A stretch of DNA of 64,000 nt. Origin: Mucilaginibacter sp. (GTDB lineage: Bacteria; Bacteroidota; Bacteroidia; Sphingobacteriales; Sphingobacteriaceae). The stretch covers positions 232,796-296,795 of the forward strand of contig NZ_JAQBOF010000027.1 in assembly GCF_028288185.1 (NCBI RefSeq), given 5' to 3'. A program made the position numbers and the translations under genes. Below, piece by piece: positions 1 to 7,827 of the stretch. Numbering within the stretch: the first letter of the stretch is position 1; each line of letters starts with the position of its first letter. Under the pieces are notes generated by a model. It saw nothing but the letters and a program-made list of their open reading frames with translations. It was not told the DNA's origin and made no database searches.

Positions 1-444
1 AACATTACAGGTAGTGATCAGGCGCGGGGTAATAGTGGTGTTTTCCTAGCATCATTAGGTGGGGGCGATGCCGGTTACGAACTACAGGTGCTTGACTCTT
101 ATAAAAACAAAACTTACGTTAACGGGCAAGCCGGTAGCATTTACAAGCAGTTTATTCCGTTAGTTAACGCCGCTAAGCCACCGGGCGAATGGCAGAGCTA
201 TGATGTTGTATGGACAGCTCCAACATTTAATGATGACGGGACAGTTAAAACTCCGGCAAGGGTTACTGTATTCCATAACGGAGTTTTAGTGCAAAACAAT
301 GTGTCTTTACTAGGCCCGACACAATATATTGGGCAGGCTTCTTATAATAATGCCAAACATGGCCCTGCTCCAATAAAACTACAGGCCCATGGTGATAAAA
401 GTGAACCATTAAGCTACCGAAATATTTGGGTTAGAGAGTTGTAA
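1..444 (+). CDS. DUF1080 (3-keto-disaccharide hydrolase/lyase) protein, 5' partial
   Basis: The frame is open from the first base of the window, so the start lies outside. The visible 147 residues are the C-terminal half of a DUF1080 (concanavalin-like beta-sandwich) domain: QARGNSGVFL, YELQVLDSY, a GEWQSYDVVW strand, RVTVFHNGVLVQNN and the closing LQAHGDKSEPLSYRNIWVREL. A complete paralogue lies at 41872-42657 and aligns along this whole stretch. The family is known to act on 3-keto-glycosides in the periplasm of Bacteroidota, often beside Gfo/Idh/MocA oxidoreductases such as the one at 3173. The exact substrate cannot be told. Confidence 0.85.
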   Translation, partial: NITGSDQARGNSGVFLASLGGGDAGYELQVLDSYKNKTYVNGQAGSIYKQFIPLVNAAKPPGEWQSYDVVWTAPTFNDDGTVKTPARVTVFHNGVLVQNNVSLLGPTQYIGQASYNNAKHGPAPIKLQAHGDKSEPLSYRNIWVREL

Positions 445-463
445 TACATTTAAGAAATAGAGT

Positions 464-512
464 AAAACGTTATTTGGACGGTAAAAAAACACCGTTTAAA
501 TAACGTTTTTTT
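464..512 (+). terminator. Rho-independent terminator after the DUF1080 gene
   Basis: A 17-bp stem (466-482 with 491-507, two G-U type mismatches) with an 8-base loop is followed by a run of T. It starts about 20 bases after the DUF1080 stop codon and isolates that gene from the small lipoprotein gene downstream. Confidence 0.8.
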
Positions 513-733
513 GTTTGTATATAAATTAATTGTTATTCGATTAAGAATAAATGCCTGATGTACGATATAATTTAGGCACTACACTAAAACAAATGCAATG
601 AAATGGGTGTTTAGTAATCAGATTTGTAAAAAATGATACTTTGAAAATGAAGTCATAAAATAATTGACTTAAAATTAAATAGTATTTATATTTACTATAA
701 TTAAACTAGTGTATTAAACCCTAATTGTCAGAC

Positions 734-970
734 ATGAAAAAACTACCCTTAGTTTTTTGTTTGTTGTTTGGTGCGTGTGCAGCGCCCAAACAAATTGTCA
801 ATAACAATACTTCTTTTCATAATCATCCAGCGCCGTATCATGTATTTTCCGTAGGTAAGTGGAACAATGATTATATTATTTTAACCCTTATCGATGCTCA
901 GAATACATATTTTAACATTAAGACAAATTATAATGCTTTGTTGAAAAGGGGCGATGTTTATAAACCTTGA
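734..970 (+). CDS. small putative lipoprotein, unknown function
   Basis: A 78-residue protein not recognised as any family. It starts MKKLPLVFCLLFGACAAPK, a short hydrophobic leader with a lipobox-like FGAC, so it is probably processed by signal peptidase II and anchored in a membrane. An in-frame TTG nine bases upstream is possible, but the ATG at 734 gives the better signal peptide. It sits alone between a terminator and the MazG-like gene, with about 220 AT-rich bases ahead of it that hold no other gene. The short length and lack of a family make its expression uncertain. Confidence 0.55.
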   Translation: MKKLPLVFCLLFGACAAPKQIVNNNTSFHNHPAPYHVFSVGKWNNDYIILTLIDAQNTYFNIKTNYNALLKRGDVYKP

Positions 971-1067
971 AGTTATTAACTATCATTGACAAGTATTAGG
1001 TTATTTATAACTTAGCAGTTTGCCGGGAAGTGATACTGCTTGGCTATAATTTAACAGCACATTAGTC

Positions 1068-1538
1068 ATGATAAAAGATTTAAACTCATTAAACCAGGTA
1101 GCAGAGTTTCATACCACATTTAAACATCCAATTTTACCAACACCCACAATTCCATCAAAAGAACGTTGTAAACTTCGTGTTGAACTGTTAGCCGAGGAAC
1201 TAAAAGAACTGCAACAAGCCATTGATGATAATGATATGGTTGAGATTGCAGATGCGCTTTGCGATTTGCAATATGTATTATCGGGCGCGGTTTTGGAGTT
1301 TGGTTTAGGCGAAAAATTTAAAGAGCTTTTTGATGAGGTGCATCGGTCAAACATGAGCAAGGCGTGTAAAACGGTTGAAGAAGCCAATGATACCATAGCG
1401 CATTATAAAGGTAAAGACAATACAGAATCTTATCATAATGAAATCGACGGATTGTTCCTGGTATACAGAACCCAGGATAATAAAACCTTAAAATCTATCA
1501 ATTATTCGCCTGCTGATCTGGGTACAATATTGGGGTAA
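1068..1538 (+). CDS. MazG-like nucleoside triphosphate pyrophosphohydrolase
   Basis: A 156-residue all-alpha NTP-pyrophosphatase of the MazG/HisE superfamily. The Mg-binding pattern is visible as LLAEELKELQQAI followed by VEIADALCDLQYVL (an EExxE helix and an ExxD helix), roughly residues 40-70. The C-terminal 60 residues (GLFLVYRTQDNKTL) are a tail common to single-domain versions. Known members hydrolyse canonical or damaged (d)NTPs to the monophosphate and pyrophosphate; the substrate here is not predictable. The stop codon directly abuts the ATG of truC, so the two genes are very likely co-transcribed. Confidence 0.85.
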   Translation: MIKDLNSLNQVAEFHTTFKHPILPTPTIPSKERCKLRVELLAEELKELQQAIDDNDMVEIADALCDLQYVLSGAVLEFGLGEKFKELFDEVHRSNMSKACKTVEEANDTIAHYKGKDNTESYHNEIDGLFLVYRTQDNKTLKSINYSPADLGTILG

Positions 1539-2216
1539 ATGCTTGATATACTTTACCGGGACGAGTGCCTGATCGCTATTAATAAACCACATGGTTTGTT
1601 AGTACACAGATCGCCAATAGCGGCCGATGCAGAAGAATTTGCACTACAATTACTAAGAGATCAGGTAGGTTTAAAAGTAAACCCTGTACATCGTTTGGAT
1701 AGGGCCACCGGCGGTATTTTATTATTCGCGCTGGATAAACAGGTTGAAATAGCAATGCAGCAACAATTCTCTGATAATAAAGTCAACAAAAACTATTTAG
1801 CCATAGTTAGGGGCTATACACCTGATATGGAGGATATTGATTATCCGCTTCGTAAAGAAAACGGCACAATACAAGAAGCTTTTACAGCTTATGAAACCCT
1901 TAGTCGCGCAGAACTGGCGGTGCCATTTGGTAAACATGATACTTCAAGGTACTCGTTAGTAGAAGTTAAGCCAACTACCGGGCGCATGCACCAGATCAGA
2001 AAGCATTTAAGCCATGTTGATCATCCCATTATTGGCGATACCACGCACGGCTGTAATAAACAAAATAAATTGTTTAGAGAAACGTGGGAAATGACCACAT
2101 TGTTATTACATGCTTCTAAGTTATCATTTAGTCATCCGGTTACCAATGAACAAATTTTTATTGAAGCACCGGTAAATGTAGAATTTAACAGGATCATGGA
2201 TTTAATGGGTTGGTAA
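1539..2216 (+). CDS. truC: tRNA pseudouridine(65) synthase TruC-type
   Basis: A 225-residue RluA-family pseudouridine synthase. The catalytic aspartate sits in NPVHRLDRATGG (about residue 54); the opening MLDILYRDECLIAINKPHGLLVHRS and the motif TGRMHQIRKHL are typical of TruC, which modifies U65 in tRNA. There is no S4 RNA-binding domain, as expected for TruC and unlike RluB/RluD. The start follows the MazG-like stop codon with no gap, so translation is probably coupled. Another small RluA-type enzyme cannot be fully excluded, but the N-terminal sequence favours TruC. Confidence 0.88.
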   Translation: MLDILYRDECLIAINKPHGLLVHRSPIAADAEEFALQLLRDQVGLKVNPVHRLDRATGGILLFALDKQVEIAMQQQFSDNKVNKNYLAIVRGYTPDMEDIDYPLRKENGTIQEAFTAYETLSRAELAVPFGKHDTSRYSLVEVKPTTGRMHQIRKHLSHVDHPIIGDTTHGCNKQNKLFRETWEMTTLLLHASKLSFSHPVTNEQIFIEAPVNVEFNRIMDLMGW

Positions 2217-2254
2217 CAATACAAACAATTAACCCCAAATTTTGTAGTAAAATC

Positions 2255-2536
2255 ATGACAGAGCCGATAAATTATACCATATATAAAGATAATGAAGAGC
2301 ATACCATAATCATTACGCCAGTTAATCAAAACATAGCGGGTGGTGATGTTTATATAACCGGTGTTTTTAGGTTAACCGAGGGAGAGGTGGGTATGGGTGA
2401 CATTGTATTTGATGATAACATGAAACAATGGGAGTATACCGGCATGGGTGATTTAACGCACAAGGACGCAGCTGAAATAGCAGAATTTATACAAGTTAAA
2501 AATGCCTCATTAGCAAATAACGGTAAAACAGCTTAA
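2255..2536 (+). CDS. hypothetical protein, 93 aa
   Basis: Unrecognised acidic soluble protein (MTEPINYTIYKDNEEHTI...). The middle holds a beta-rich stretch, VYITGVFRLTEGEVGMGDIVFDD, then an amphipathic helix HKDAAEIAEFIQ. There is no signal peptide or membrane segment. An upstream in-frame TTG at 2210 overlaps the end of truC, but the ATG at 2255 is preferred because it follows truC by a normal short spacer and the extra 15 residues look non-coding. It is probably the last gene of the MazG-truC group. Confidence 0.65.
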   Translation: MTEPINYTIYKDNEEHTIIITPVNQNIAGGDVYITGVFRLTEGEVGMGDIVFDDNMKQWEYTGMGDLTHKDAAEIAEFIQVKNASLANNGKTA

Positions 2537-2610
2537 ATTTGGTCGATAATAACTATTGCAGGTAATCATTGCTACCTTTATAAACCACTTACAATATTTT
2601 AAATTTCTAA

Positions 2611-3159
2611 ATGGACGAGATTGAAAACTATTCAGAAAAAATTCACGAGCAAAGTAATGAGCATGCTCACCATATCCTGTCAGAGGGTAAAGAGCGGTGG
2701 GTGCTGTTTGTAGCCCTTTCAACAGCTTTAATTGCCGTATTGGCCGCCATTACCGGTTTACTGGCTGGCGAACATGCAGACGAGGCTATGCTTGCTCAAA
2801 TACACGCGTCAGATCAATGGGCGTATTACCAGGCTAAGGGGATTAAATCTGAAACATTAGTCGAAGCAGGCAAATTATTAGTTGCATTTGGCAAAACCCC
2901 AATAGTTGTTGACGAGGAAAAAATTAAAGAGAATAAAAAAGAACAAGCCGAAATAAAAGAGAAAGCAGAAGATTTTCAGAAAGAATCAAATATACATGTA
3001 GCCAAACATAGTGTTTTTGCACGTGGTATTACGCTGTTTCAAATTTCTATAGCCATTGGTGCCATATCAATTATTGTTAAGCGTAAAAGCCTATGGTTTG
3101 TTAGTATAGGCTTTGCCTGTATCGGTATTTTCTTTTTAATTCAGGGTGTTTGGTTTTAA
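2611..3159 (+). CDS. DUF4337 membrane protein
   Basis: A 182-residue protein matching the DUF4337 pattern: a cytosolic His/Glu-rich start, a membrane segment near residues 31-52 (WVLFVALSTALIAVLAAITGL), the family signature ASDQWAYYQAKGIK near residue 70, a highly charged Lys/Glu coiled-coil stretch (about residues 105-130), and two more membrane helices at the C-terminus ending in a short tail. The function of the family is unknown. It lies only 13 bases ahead of the exported oxidoreductase gene, which may share its transcript. Confidence 0.85.
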   Translation: MDEIENYSEKIHEQSNEHAHHILSEGKERWVLFVALSTALIAVLAAITGLLAGEHADEAMLAQIHASDQWAYYQAKGIKSETLVEAGKLLVAFGKTPIVVDEEKIKENKKEQAEIKEKAEDFQKESNIHVAKHSVFARGITLFQISIAIGAISIIVKRKSLWFVSIGFACIGIFFLIQGVWF

Positions 3160-3172
3160 TTCGTAAAAATTC

Positions 3173-4546
3173 ATGAAAAATATTTTAGGTATCTATGGTA
3201 TAATTTGTTCTGTTTTTTTAGGCTTTACAGCCAATGCTCAGATAAAAGAGAACGAGAAGATAAAGTTGATCACTTTAGATCCGGGGCATTTCCATGCCGC
3301 TTTAGTACAAAAAACAACATTGCCTGATATTGCACCGGATGTATACGTATATGCACCAAAGGGGCCCGATGTAAAGTCGCATCTGGATAAAATCGATGCT
3401 TATAATTTACGTGTTATCGACCCAACCCATTGGAGTGAAATAGTTTATACCGGCGATGATTTTTTTAATAAAATGATTGCCGAGAAAAAAGGTAATGTGG
3501 TGGTAATGGCCGGCAATAATCAAAAAAAGACCGAGTACATCAAACGATCAATTGATGCCGGTTTTAATGTTTTGGGCGATAAGCCTATGGCTATTGATAA
3601 CCAGCATTTCGAAATGCTTAAAAGCGCGTTTGCCGCCGCCGAAAAGAAAAAACTGGTTCTGTATGATATCATGACCGAGCGTTATGAAATAACCAATACA
3701 TTACAGCGCGAATTTGCCAGCTTGCCCGAAGTATTTGGCGAACTTAAAAAAGGCACACCGCAAAACCCAGGTGTCGAGATGGAAAGCGTGCATTATTTTT
3801 ATAAGTCTGTATCAGGCAGTGTGTTGAGTAGACCTGCCTGGTTTTTTGATGTAAAACAACAAGGAGAGGGCCTACAAGACGTAGGTGTACATTTAATTGA
3901 TCTTACCCAGTGGGAATGTTTCCCCGAAAAAACAATTGACTATAAAAAAGATATACAATTTAACAGCGCTAAAAGATGGCCATCGTACGTTACTCTTAGT
4001 CAATTTAAAGCTATAACTAAATTGAATGGTTTCCCGGCTTATTTAAAAGAATATGTGGTTAAAGATACCATCCTGAAAGTTTATGCAAACGGTTCTGTTA
4101 ATTATAAGCTGTTCGGTACAAATATAAAACTGACTGTAAAATGGGCATACTCAGCGCCTCCGGGAAGTGGCGATAGCCAAAATTCTGTACTGCATGGTAC
4201 AAAAGCCGACCTGTATATAAGGCAGGGCGAAACCGAGAAATTCACCCCGGTTTTATATATAGAACCTGCAAATGAAAGCACCGCTTACGAAAAACAGTTG
4301 TCTGAAAACCTAAAAGCCATACAAGGTAAATATCCGGGCGTTAAACTTAAAAAGCAAGCTAAGGGCTGGGAGGTTATCATTCCGGACAGCTACAAAGATG
4401 GCCACGAAGCGCACTTTGGTCGCGTTACCGAAAAATACTTGAATTACCTGCGCGAAGGCGATATGCCTGAATGGGAAGTGCCTAATATGATAGCCAAGTA
4501 TTATACTACTACTACGGCGCTGGCGCTGGCAAAAGCGAAAAACTAA
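3173..4546 (+). CDS. exported Gfo/Idh/MocA-type oxidoreductase with PF16490-like C-terminal domain
   Basis: A 457-residue protein with a signal peptide (MKNILGIYGIICSVFLGF, cleavage likely after TANA). The Rossmann part begins KLITLDPGHFHAALV and includes VVMAGNNQKK and the GDKPMAI loop, the counterpart of the EKP motif of Gfo/Idh/MocA enzymes. The C-terminal half (FDVKQQGEGLQDVGVHLIDLTQWE...) fits the putative oxidoreductase C-terminal family found in Bacteroidota. Known relatives oxidise or reduce sugars with NAD(P). The leader has no twin arginine, which is odd for a cofactor-binding exported enzyme. Two DUF1080 genes in the window are plausible functional partners. Confidence 0.8.
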   Translation: MKNILGIYGIICSVFLGFTANAQIKENEKIKLITLDPGHFHAALVQKTTLPDIAPDVYVYAPKGPDVKSHLDKIDAYNLRVIDPTHWSEIVYTGDDFFNKMIAEKKGNVVVMAGNNQKKTEYIKRSIDAGFNVLGDKPMAIDNQHFEMLKSAFAAAEKKKLVLYDIMTERYEITNTLQREFASLPEVFGELKKGTPQNPGVEMESVHYFYKSVSGSVLSRPAWFFDVKQQGEGLQDVGVHLIDLTQWECFPEKTIDYKKDIQFNSAKRWPSYVTLSQFKAITKLNGFPAYLKEYVVKDTILKVYANGSVNYKLFGTNIKLTVKWAYSAPPGSGDSQNSVLHGTKADLYIRQGETEKFTPVLYIEPANESTAYEKQLSENLKAIQGKYPGVKLKKQAKGWEVIIPDSYKDGHEAHFGRVTEKYLNYLREGDMPEWEVPNMIAKYYTTTTALALAKAKN

Positions 4547-4552
4547 GATTTA

Positions 4553-4656
4553 TAGAATTAGTGGATTTTAGGATTGATGGTTTATTAGATCAATTCTAAA
4601 ATCTTTTAGTTACGGTAATTCTAGAATCTTTTAATCCTATAAATCTTAGTTAAATC
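4553..4656. repeat. imperfect inverted repeat between oxidoreductase and helicase genes
   Basis: The left copy reads AAGATTTATAGAATTAG and the right copy CTATAAATCTTAG, with an inner pair of TCTAAAATCTTTTA-like segments, so the gap folds into a long AT-rich hairpin. It lies just after the oxidoreductase stop and just before the helicase promoter. It may act as a terminator, although there is no long T run. Confidence 0.45.
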
Positions 4657-4663
4657 TTAGTCG

Positions 4664-4671
4664 TATCTTTG
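4664..4671 (+). promoter_or_regulatory. TAnnTTTG -7 element of the helicase gene
   Basis: TATCTTTG matches the Bacteroidota primary-sigma -7 consensus exactly. It ends only four bases before the ATG at 4676, so transcription would start at or within a few bases of the start codon, implying a leaderless or nearly leaderless mRNA. No clear TTG -33 element is visible at normal spacing. Confidence 0.5.
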
Positions 4672-4675
4672 CCCC

Positions 4676-5977
4676 ATGATAAAAAAAGCGCTGGAGAATT
4701 TGAAGATCACCGCATTGAACGAAATGCAAAATGCGGCGCTTAGTGCCGACCCAAAACGTGATCTGATCCTGCTTTCGCCAACCGGCTCCGGCAAAACATT
4801 AGGTTTTTTATTGCCCGTGTTGAAGACATTAGATCCTGATATCCACCTGGTACAGGTGCTGATACTGGTACCATCAAGAGAGTTAGCGTTACAAATAGAG
4901 CAAGTATTCAGAACCATTGGCAGCGGCTTTAAAGTTAATTGCTGTTATGGTGGGCATTCAACTAAAATAGAGAAGAATAACCTATCGCAACCACCGGCTG
5001 TTTTAATAGGCACACCGGGACGTATTGGTCATCATTTGCGTTTTGGCAGTTTTAATCCCGAAGCTGTACATACTTTGATATTAGATGAGTTTGATAAATC
5101 ATTAGAGTTTGGTTTCCAAACTGATATGACGGGTATTATTCGCCAGCTAGAACATTTGGGCAAGCGGATATTAACATCAGCCACCCGAATGAAAGAAATA
5201 CCTGATTTTACCGGCGTTACCAACCCGATAGAATTAGATTATCTAACCAACAAAACTAATACACCCGACATTAAACTAAAAGCCGTAATAGCCGAGGCTG
5301 CCGATAAGTTGGATGCGTTATTTGCACTTATATGCAAAATCGGTAACAAGGCCACGCTGGTATTCTGTAATCACCGCGAAGCGGTTGACCGCATTAGTGA
5401 GTTGCTATGGGACAGGGGAATAATACATGATATTTTCCACGGTGGTATGGAGCAGGATGACCGGGAGCGAGCATTACTAAAATTCAGGAACGGTAGCCAC
5501 CGTTTATTGATTACTACTGATCTGGCCTCGCGCGGATTGGATATCCCCGAAATTGAATATATAATTCATTACCAGTTGCCGCATAACGAAGAGGCATTTA
5601 CACATCGTAACGGCCGTACCGCGCGTATGCATGCCAAAGGTACCGCGTACCTGATATTGAATGAAGAAGAGAAACAAGATTATCTTAAACAAAAACCCGA
5701 GATAGAAGAATTGCCGGAAAAGTTTTCTTTACCAGAAATTACACAGTGGGCCACATTGTATATCGCCGCAGGCAAAAAAGACAAGGTGAACAAAGTAGAT
5801 ATTGTTGGGTTATTATTAAAAAAAGGGGAGTTGCCTAAAGATGATCTTGGGCTGATAGAAGTTCTGGATAATACATCATACGCTGCGGTAAAACGTACCC
5901 AGATTGAAAAACTGGTACAACGGATAAAAGGCGAAAAGATAAAAAATAAAAAAGTAAAGATCGAAATATCAAGATAG
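4676..5977 (+). CDS. DEAD-box family RNA helicase (DEFD variant)
   Basis: A 433-residue superfamily 2 helicase. Visible motifs: SPTGSGKT (I, residues 34-41), PSRELA (Ia), TPGR (Ib, about 113), DEFD instead of DEAD (II, about 137), SAT (III), TTDLASRGLDIP (V) and HRNGRTAR (VI, about 309). The family uses ATP to unwind RNA or remodel RNP. The C-terminal tail (IKGEKIKNKKVKIEI) is Lys-rich and probably binds RNA. The N-terminus is short and starts almost at the Q motif. The DUF1456 gene follows after 6 bases, pointing to one transcript. Confidence 0.93.
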   Translation: MIKKALENLKITALNEMQNAALSADPKRDLILLSPTGSGKTLGFLLPVLKTLDPDIHLVQVLILVPSRELALQIEQVFRTIGSGFKVNCCYGGHSTKIEKNNLSQPPAVLIGTPGRIGHHLRFGSFNPEAVHTLILDEFDKSLEFGFQTDMTGIIRQLEHLGKRILTSATRMKEIPDFTGVTNPIELDYLTNKTNTPDIKLKAVIAEAADKLDALFALICKIGNKATLVFCNHREAVDRISELLWDRGIIHDIFHGGMEQDDRERALLKFRNGSHRLLITTDLASRGLDIPEIEYIIHYQLPHNEEAFTHRNGRTARMHAKGTAYLILNEEEKQDYLKQKPEIEELPEKFSLPEITQWATLYIAAGKKDKVNKVDIVGLLLKKGELPKDDLGLIEVLDNTSYAAVKRTQIEKLVQRIKGEKIKNKKVKIEISR

Positions 5978-5983
5978 AACGAT

Positions 5984-6205
5984 ATGAGTAATAATGATAT
6001 AATGAAAAAGCTAAGGGTAGCTATGAAGTTTACTGATGATGATATTGTAAAAGTATTGGAACTAGCCAATTTCAGGATAACAAAAACAGAGCTTGGTGCC
6101 ATATTCAGGGCAGATGATCACCCAAACTTTAAGCCCTGTGGCGACCAGATATTGCGTAATTTTTTAAACGGTTTGATTATTTACAAACGCGGCCCTAAAG
6201 CTTAA
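5984..6205 (+). CDS. DUF1456 (YehS-like) single-domain protein
   Basis: A 73-residue protein with one copy of the DUF1456 unit: MKKLRVAMKFTDDDIVKVLELAN, then RADDHPNFKPCGDQILRNFLNGLI and a basic YKRGPK end. Enterobacterial YehS has two such units; this is a half-length version. The function is unknown. It follows the helicase by 6 bases, and its last four bases overlap the end of the convergent CAP-domain gene. Confidence 0.8.
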   Translation: MSNNDIMKKLRVAMKFTDDDIVKVLELANFRITKTELGAIFRADDHPNFKPCGDQILRNFLNGLIIYKRGPKA

Positions 6206-6771
6206 TCGCGTTCGCGGGATGAGCCTTGGATGATCTTAGCTTTGCCGCTTTTTATCATCCGTTTCATCTCTGCCGAAAATTCTTCGCGCCCGCCAAAATC
6301 TTGTACCCAATAGGTATCAAATACCCATATACCAACTTCTTTAAAATCAGGGTTCATTAAGTTCATGCAATGGCCGGGGCTGTTAAACCAGCCGGTCATT
6401 ACTTCATCAATAGTAGATTGTCCCTGCGCTATATTCTCGCCAACAGTAAAGCTTTTATAACCATTATGGGTATAACCGACATTTTCTATACGGTTTAAAG
6501 TAGTGCGGCCATCTTTGCTAACATGGCTAAAGTATGTTTTTATGGCCATATCTCGCGCATGAGCCATTGCCGCTCTTTCCAATAAATCATTCCATACTAA
6601 CGGAGCCGCCGGAGGCATATAGGTTGTGCCGCAGTTGCAACCTTTTTTGCGGGTGCTATTTATTGATTTTAAAAATTCTTTTTTGAATTTATTACTGCCG
6701 GGTGTTTGGCTATATACACTTTGGATTAATAAGATAAATGTAAACGAAAGCGATAAAATATAATACTTCAT
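6202..6771 (-). CDS. secreted CAP-domain (SCP/PR1-like) protein
   Basis: A 189-residue protein with a signal peptide (MKYYILSLSFTFILLIQSVYSQ). The CAP fold is recognisable from AMAHARDMA, YFSHVSKDGRT, GENIAQG, MTGWFNSPGHCMNLMNPDFKEVGI and a late aromatic YWVQDFGG; the two histidines and two glutamates of the family cavity appear to be kept. The paired GCNCG segment may form a disulphide or bind metal. Bacterial CAP proteins are secreted, but their biochemical role is mostly unknown. It lies 37 bases downstream of the extended TPR gene on the same strand, so they may be co-transcribed. Confidence 0.88.
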   Translation of the reverse strand: MKYYILSLSFTFILLIQSVYSQTPGSNKFKKEFLKSINSTRKKGCNCGTTYMPPAAPLVWNDLLERAAMAHARDMAIKTYFSHVSKDGRTTLNRIENVGYTHNGYKSFTVGENIAQGQSTIDEVMTGWFNSPGHCMNLMNPDFKEVGIWVFDTYWVQDFGGREEFSAEMKRMIKSGKAKIIQGSSRERD

Positions 6772-6808
6772 AGTACTAAGACGATAATTTGGATACGAAA
6801 TTTAATAT

Positions 6809-7665
6809 TTATTTTCTGCGTTTCTTACGCCTCCTGATGAAGTAAATTATAGCGAGTAAGCTTATTAGCCCGGTTGCTATTACCAGTACTATAATGAGGC
6901 TATCTTTCTGGAGTAGTTTGCTTTGGAAAGTCTCTTGCTGACTGGATAAACTTTTTTTTTAGTTTGCAAAGAATCCTGGGTTTTAGCTATCATATTCTCT
7001 TCGCCTTTAAGCAAGCTATCCTCAATAAAATCATGCCTTTTTGCAGCGATGTCTGCTTTAGTGTAATTTTTTAAATGAGTATATAATAACACATAACTTT
7101 CCTGTACGGTCGATTCTGCTTTGGGATTGTGATCTGATTTGGATAGGGCTAAAGCTTCGTTTAAGTCACGCATGGCCAGGCTATAATCCTTTATCTCCAT
7201 CTTAATATTAGCCAACACAAGAAGCGAGGCCATAATATTAGGAACATCTTTTTTAGCTCTGGATAAGGTATTTGACTGCAAAATAAACCATTTTGCCTGT
7301 GGGTATTTTTTTTGTGAACGGTAAACTTTTGCCAAACTATTAAAGCAAAAACGTAAGCCGGTGGTATCACTTAACCCTGAATATAAATGCAAGGCTAAAT
7401 AGCTATACGTTAAGGCTTGGTTTTGATAAAGTCGTTTTGTCCGTGAATCTTCTATCATGTCATACTTTAAATACTCGGCTACTATTTGCGAATAGATAGC
7501 CGATTTTAAAGTATCATTCCCTGCAAATTGTAATTGTTGTTTTAAGCTATCTAAAGAAGTTATTGCAACAGGCGTTTGATGGATAGCGCTATCTGTAGAT
7601 AGGGTATAGGCGGGTGATTTTAACCCGTATAAAAGAATAATGATAAGTATGGAAAGTTTCTTCAT
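6809..7665 (-). CDS. TPR-like membrane protein; reading frame broken at a run of nine A
   Basis: The protein starts MKKLSILIIILLYGLKSPAYT (signal peptide; start chosen at 7665 rather than the ATG at 7710) and continues as helical TPR-type repeats (YSYLALHLYSGL, FNSLAKVYRSQKKYPQA, LLVLANIKMEIKDYSLAMRDLNEAL). In the genomic frame it ends at 6889 with a sequence of no character after LQTKKK. One extra A in the A9 run (6952-6960) instead gives SLSSQQETFQSKLLQKDS, a membrane helix IIVLVIATGLISLLAIIYFI and a basic RRRKKRRK tail ending at 6809, the layout expected for such proteins. Slippage, mutation or a sequencing error are all possible. Confidence 0.65.
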
Positions 7666-7827
7666 ATAAAATCCGCCTGACACAGCTAATAAACAATAGT
7701 CAAATAGCATGCCTGCTTTGTAACTGCTTGTATTAAAGACGAATCCTATTGTGAAAGGGAGTTAAATGTACCGAGAAATAATTTAAAAATGAAACTTATA
7801 GTATAGAAAATAGTACAGTTGATATTA

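Noticed and set aside
1109..1396. Minus-strand 95-codon ORF inside the MazG-like gene.
   Set aside because: It is a shadow of a well-supported gene, Ser-rich and without domains. The same applies to the long antisense ORFs inside the RND pump, ino1, MATE and GlcD-type genes.
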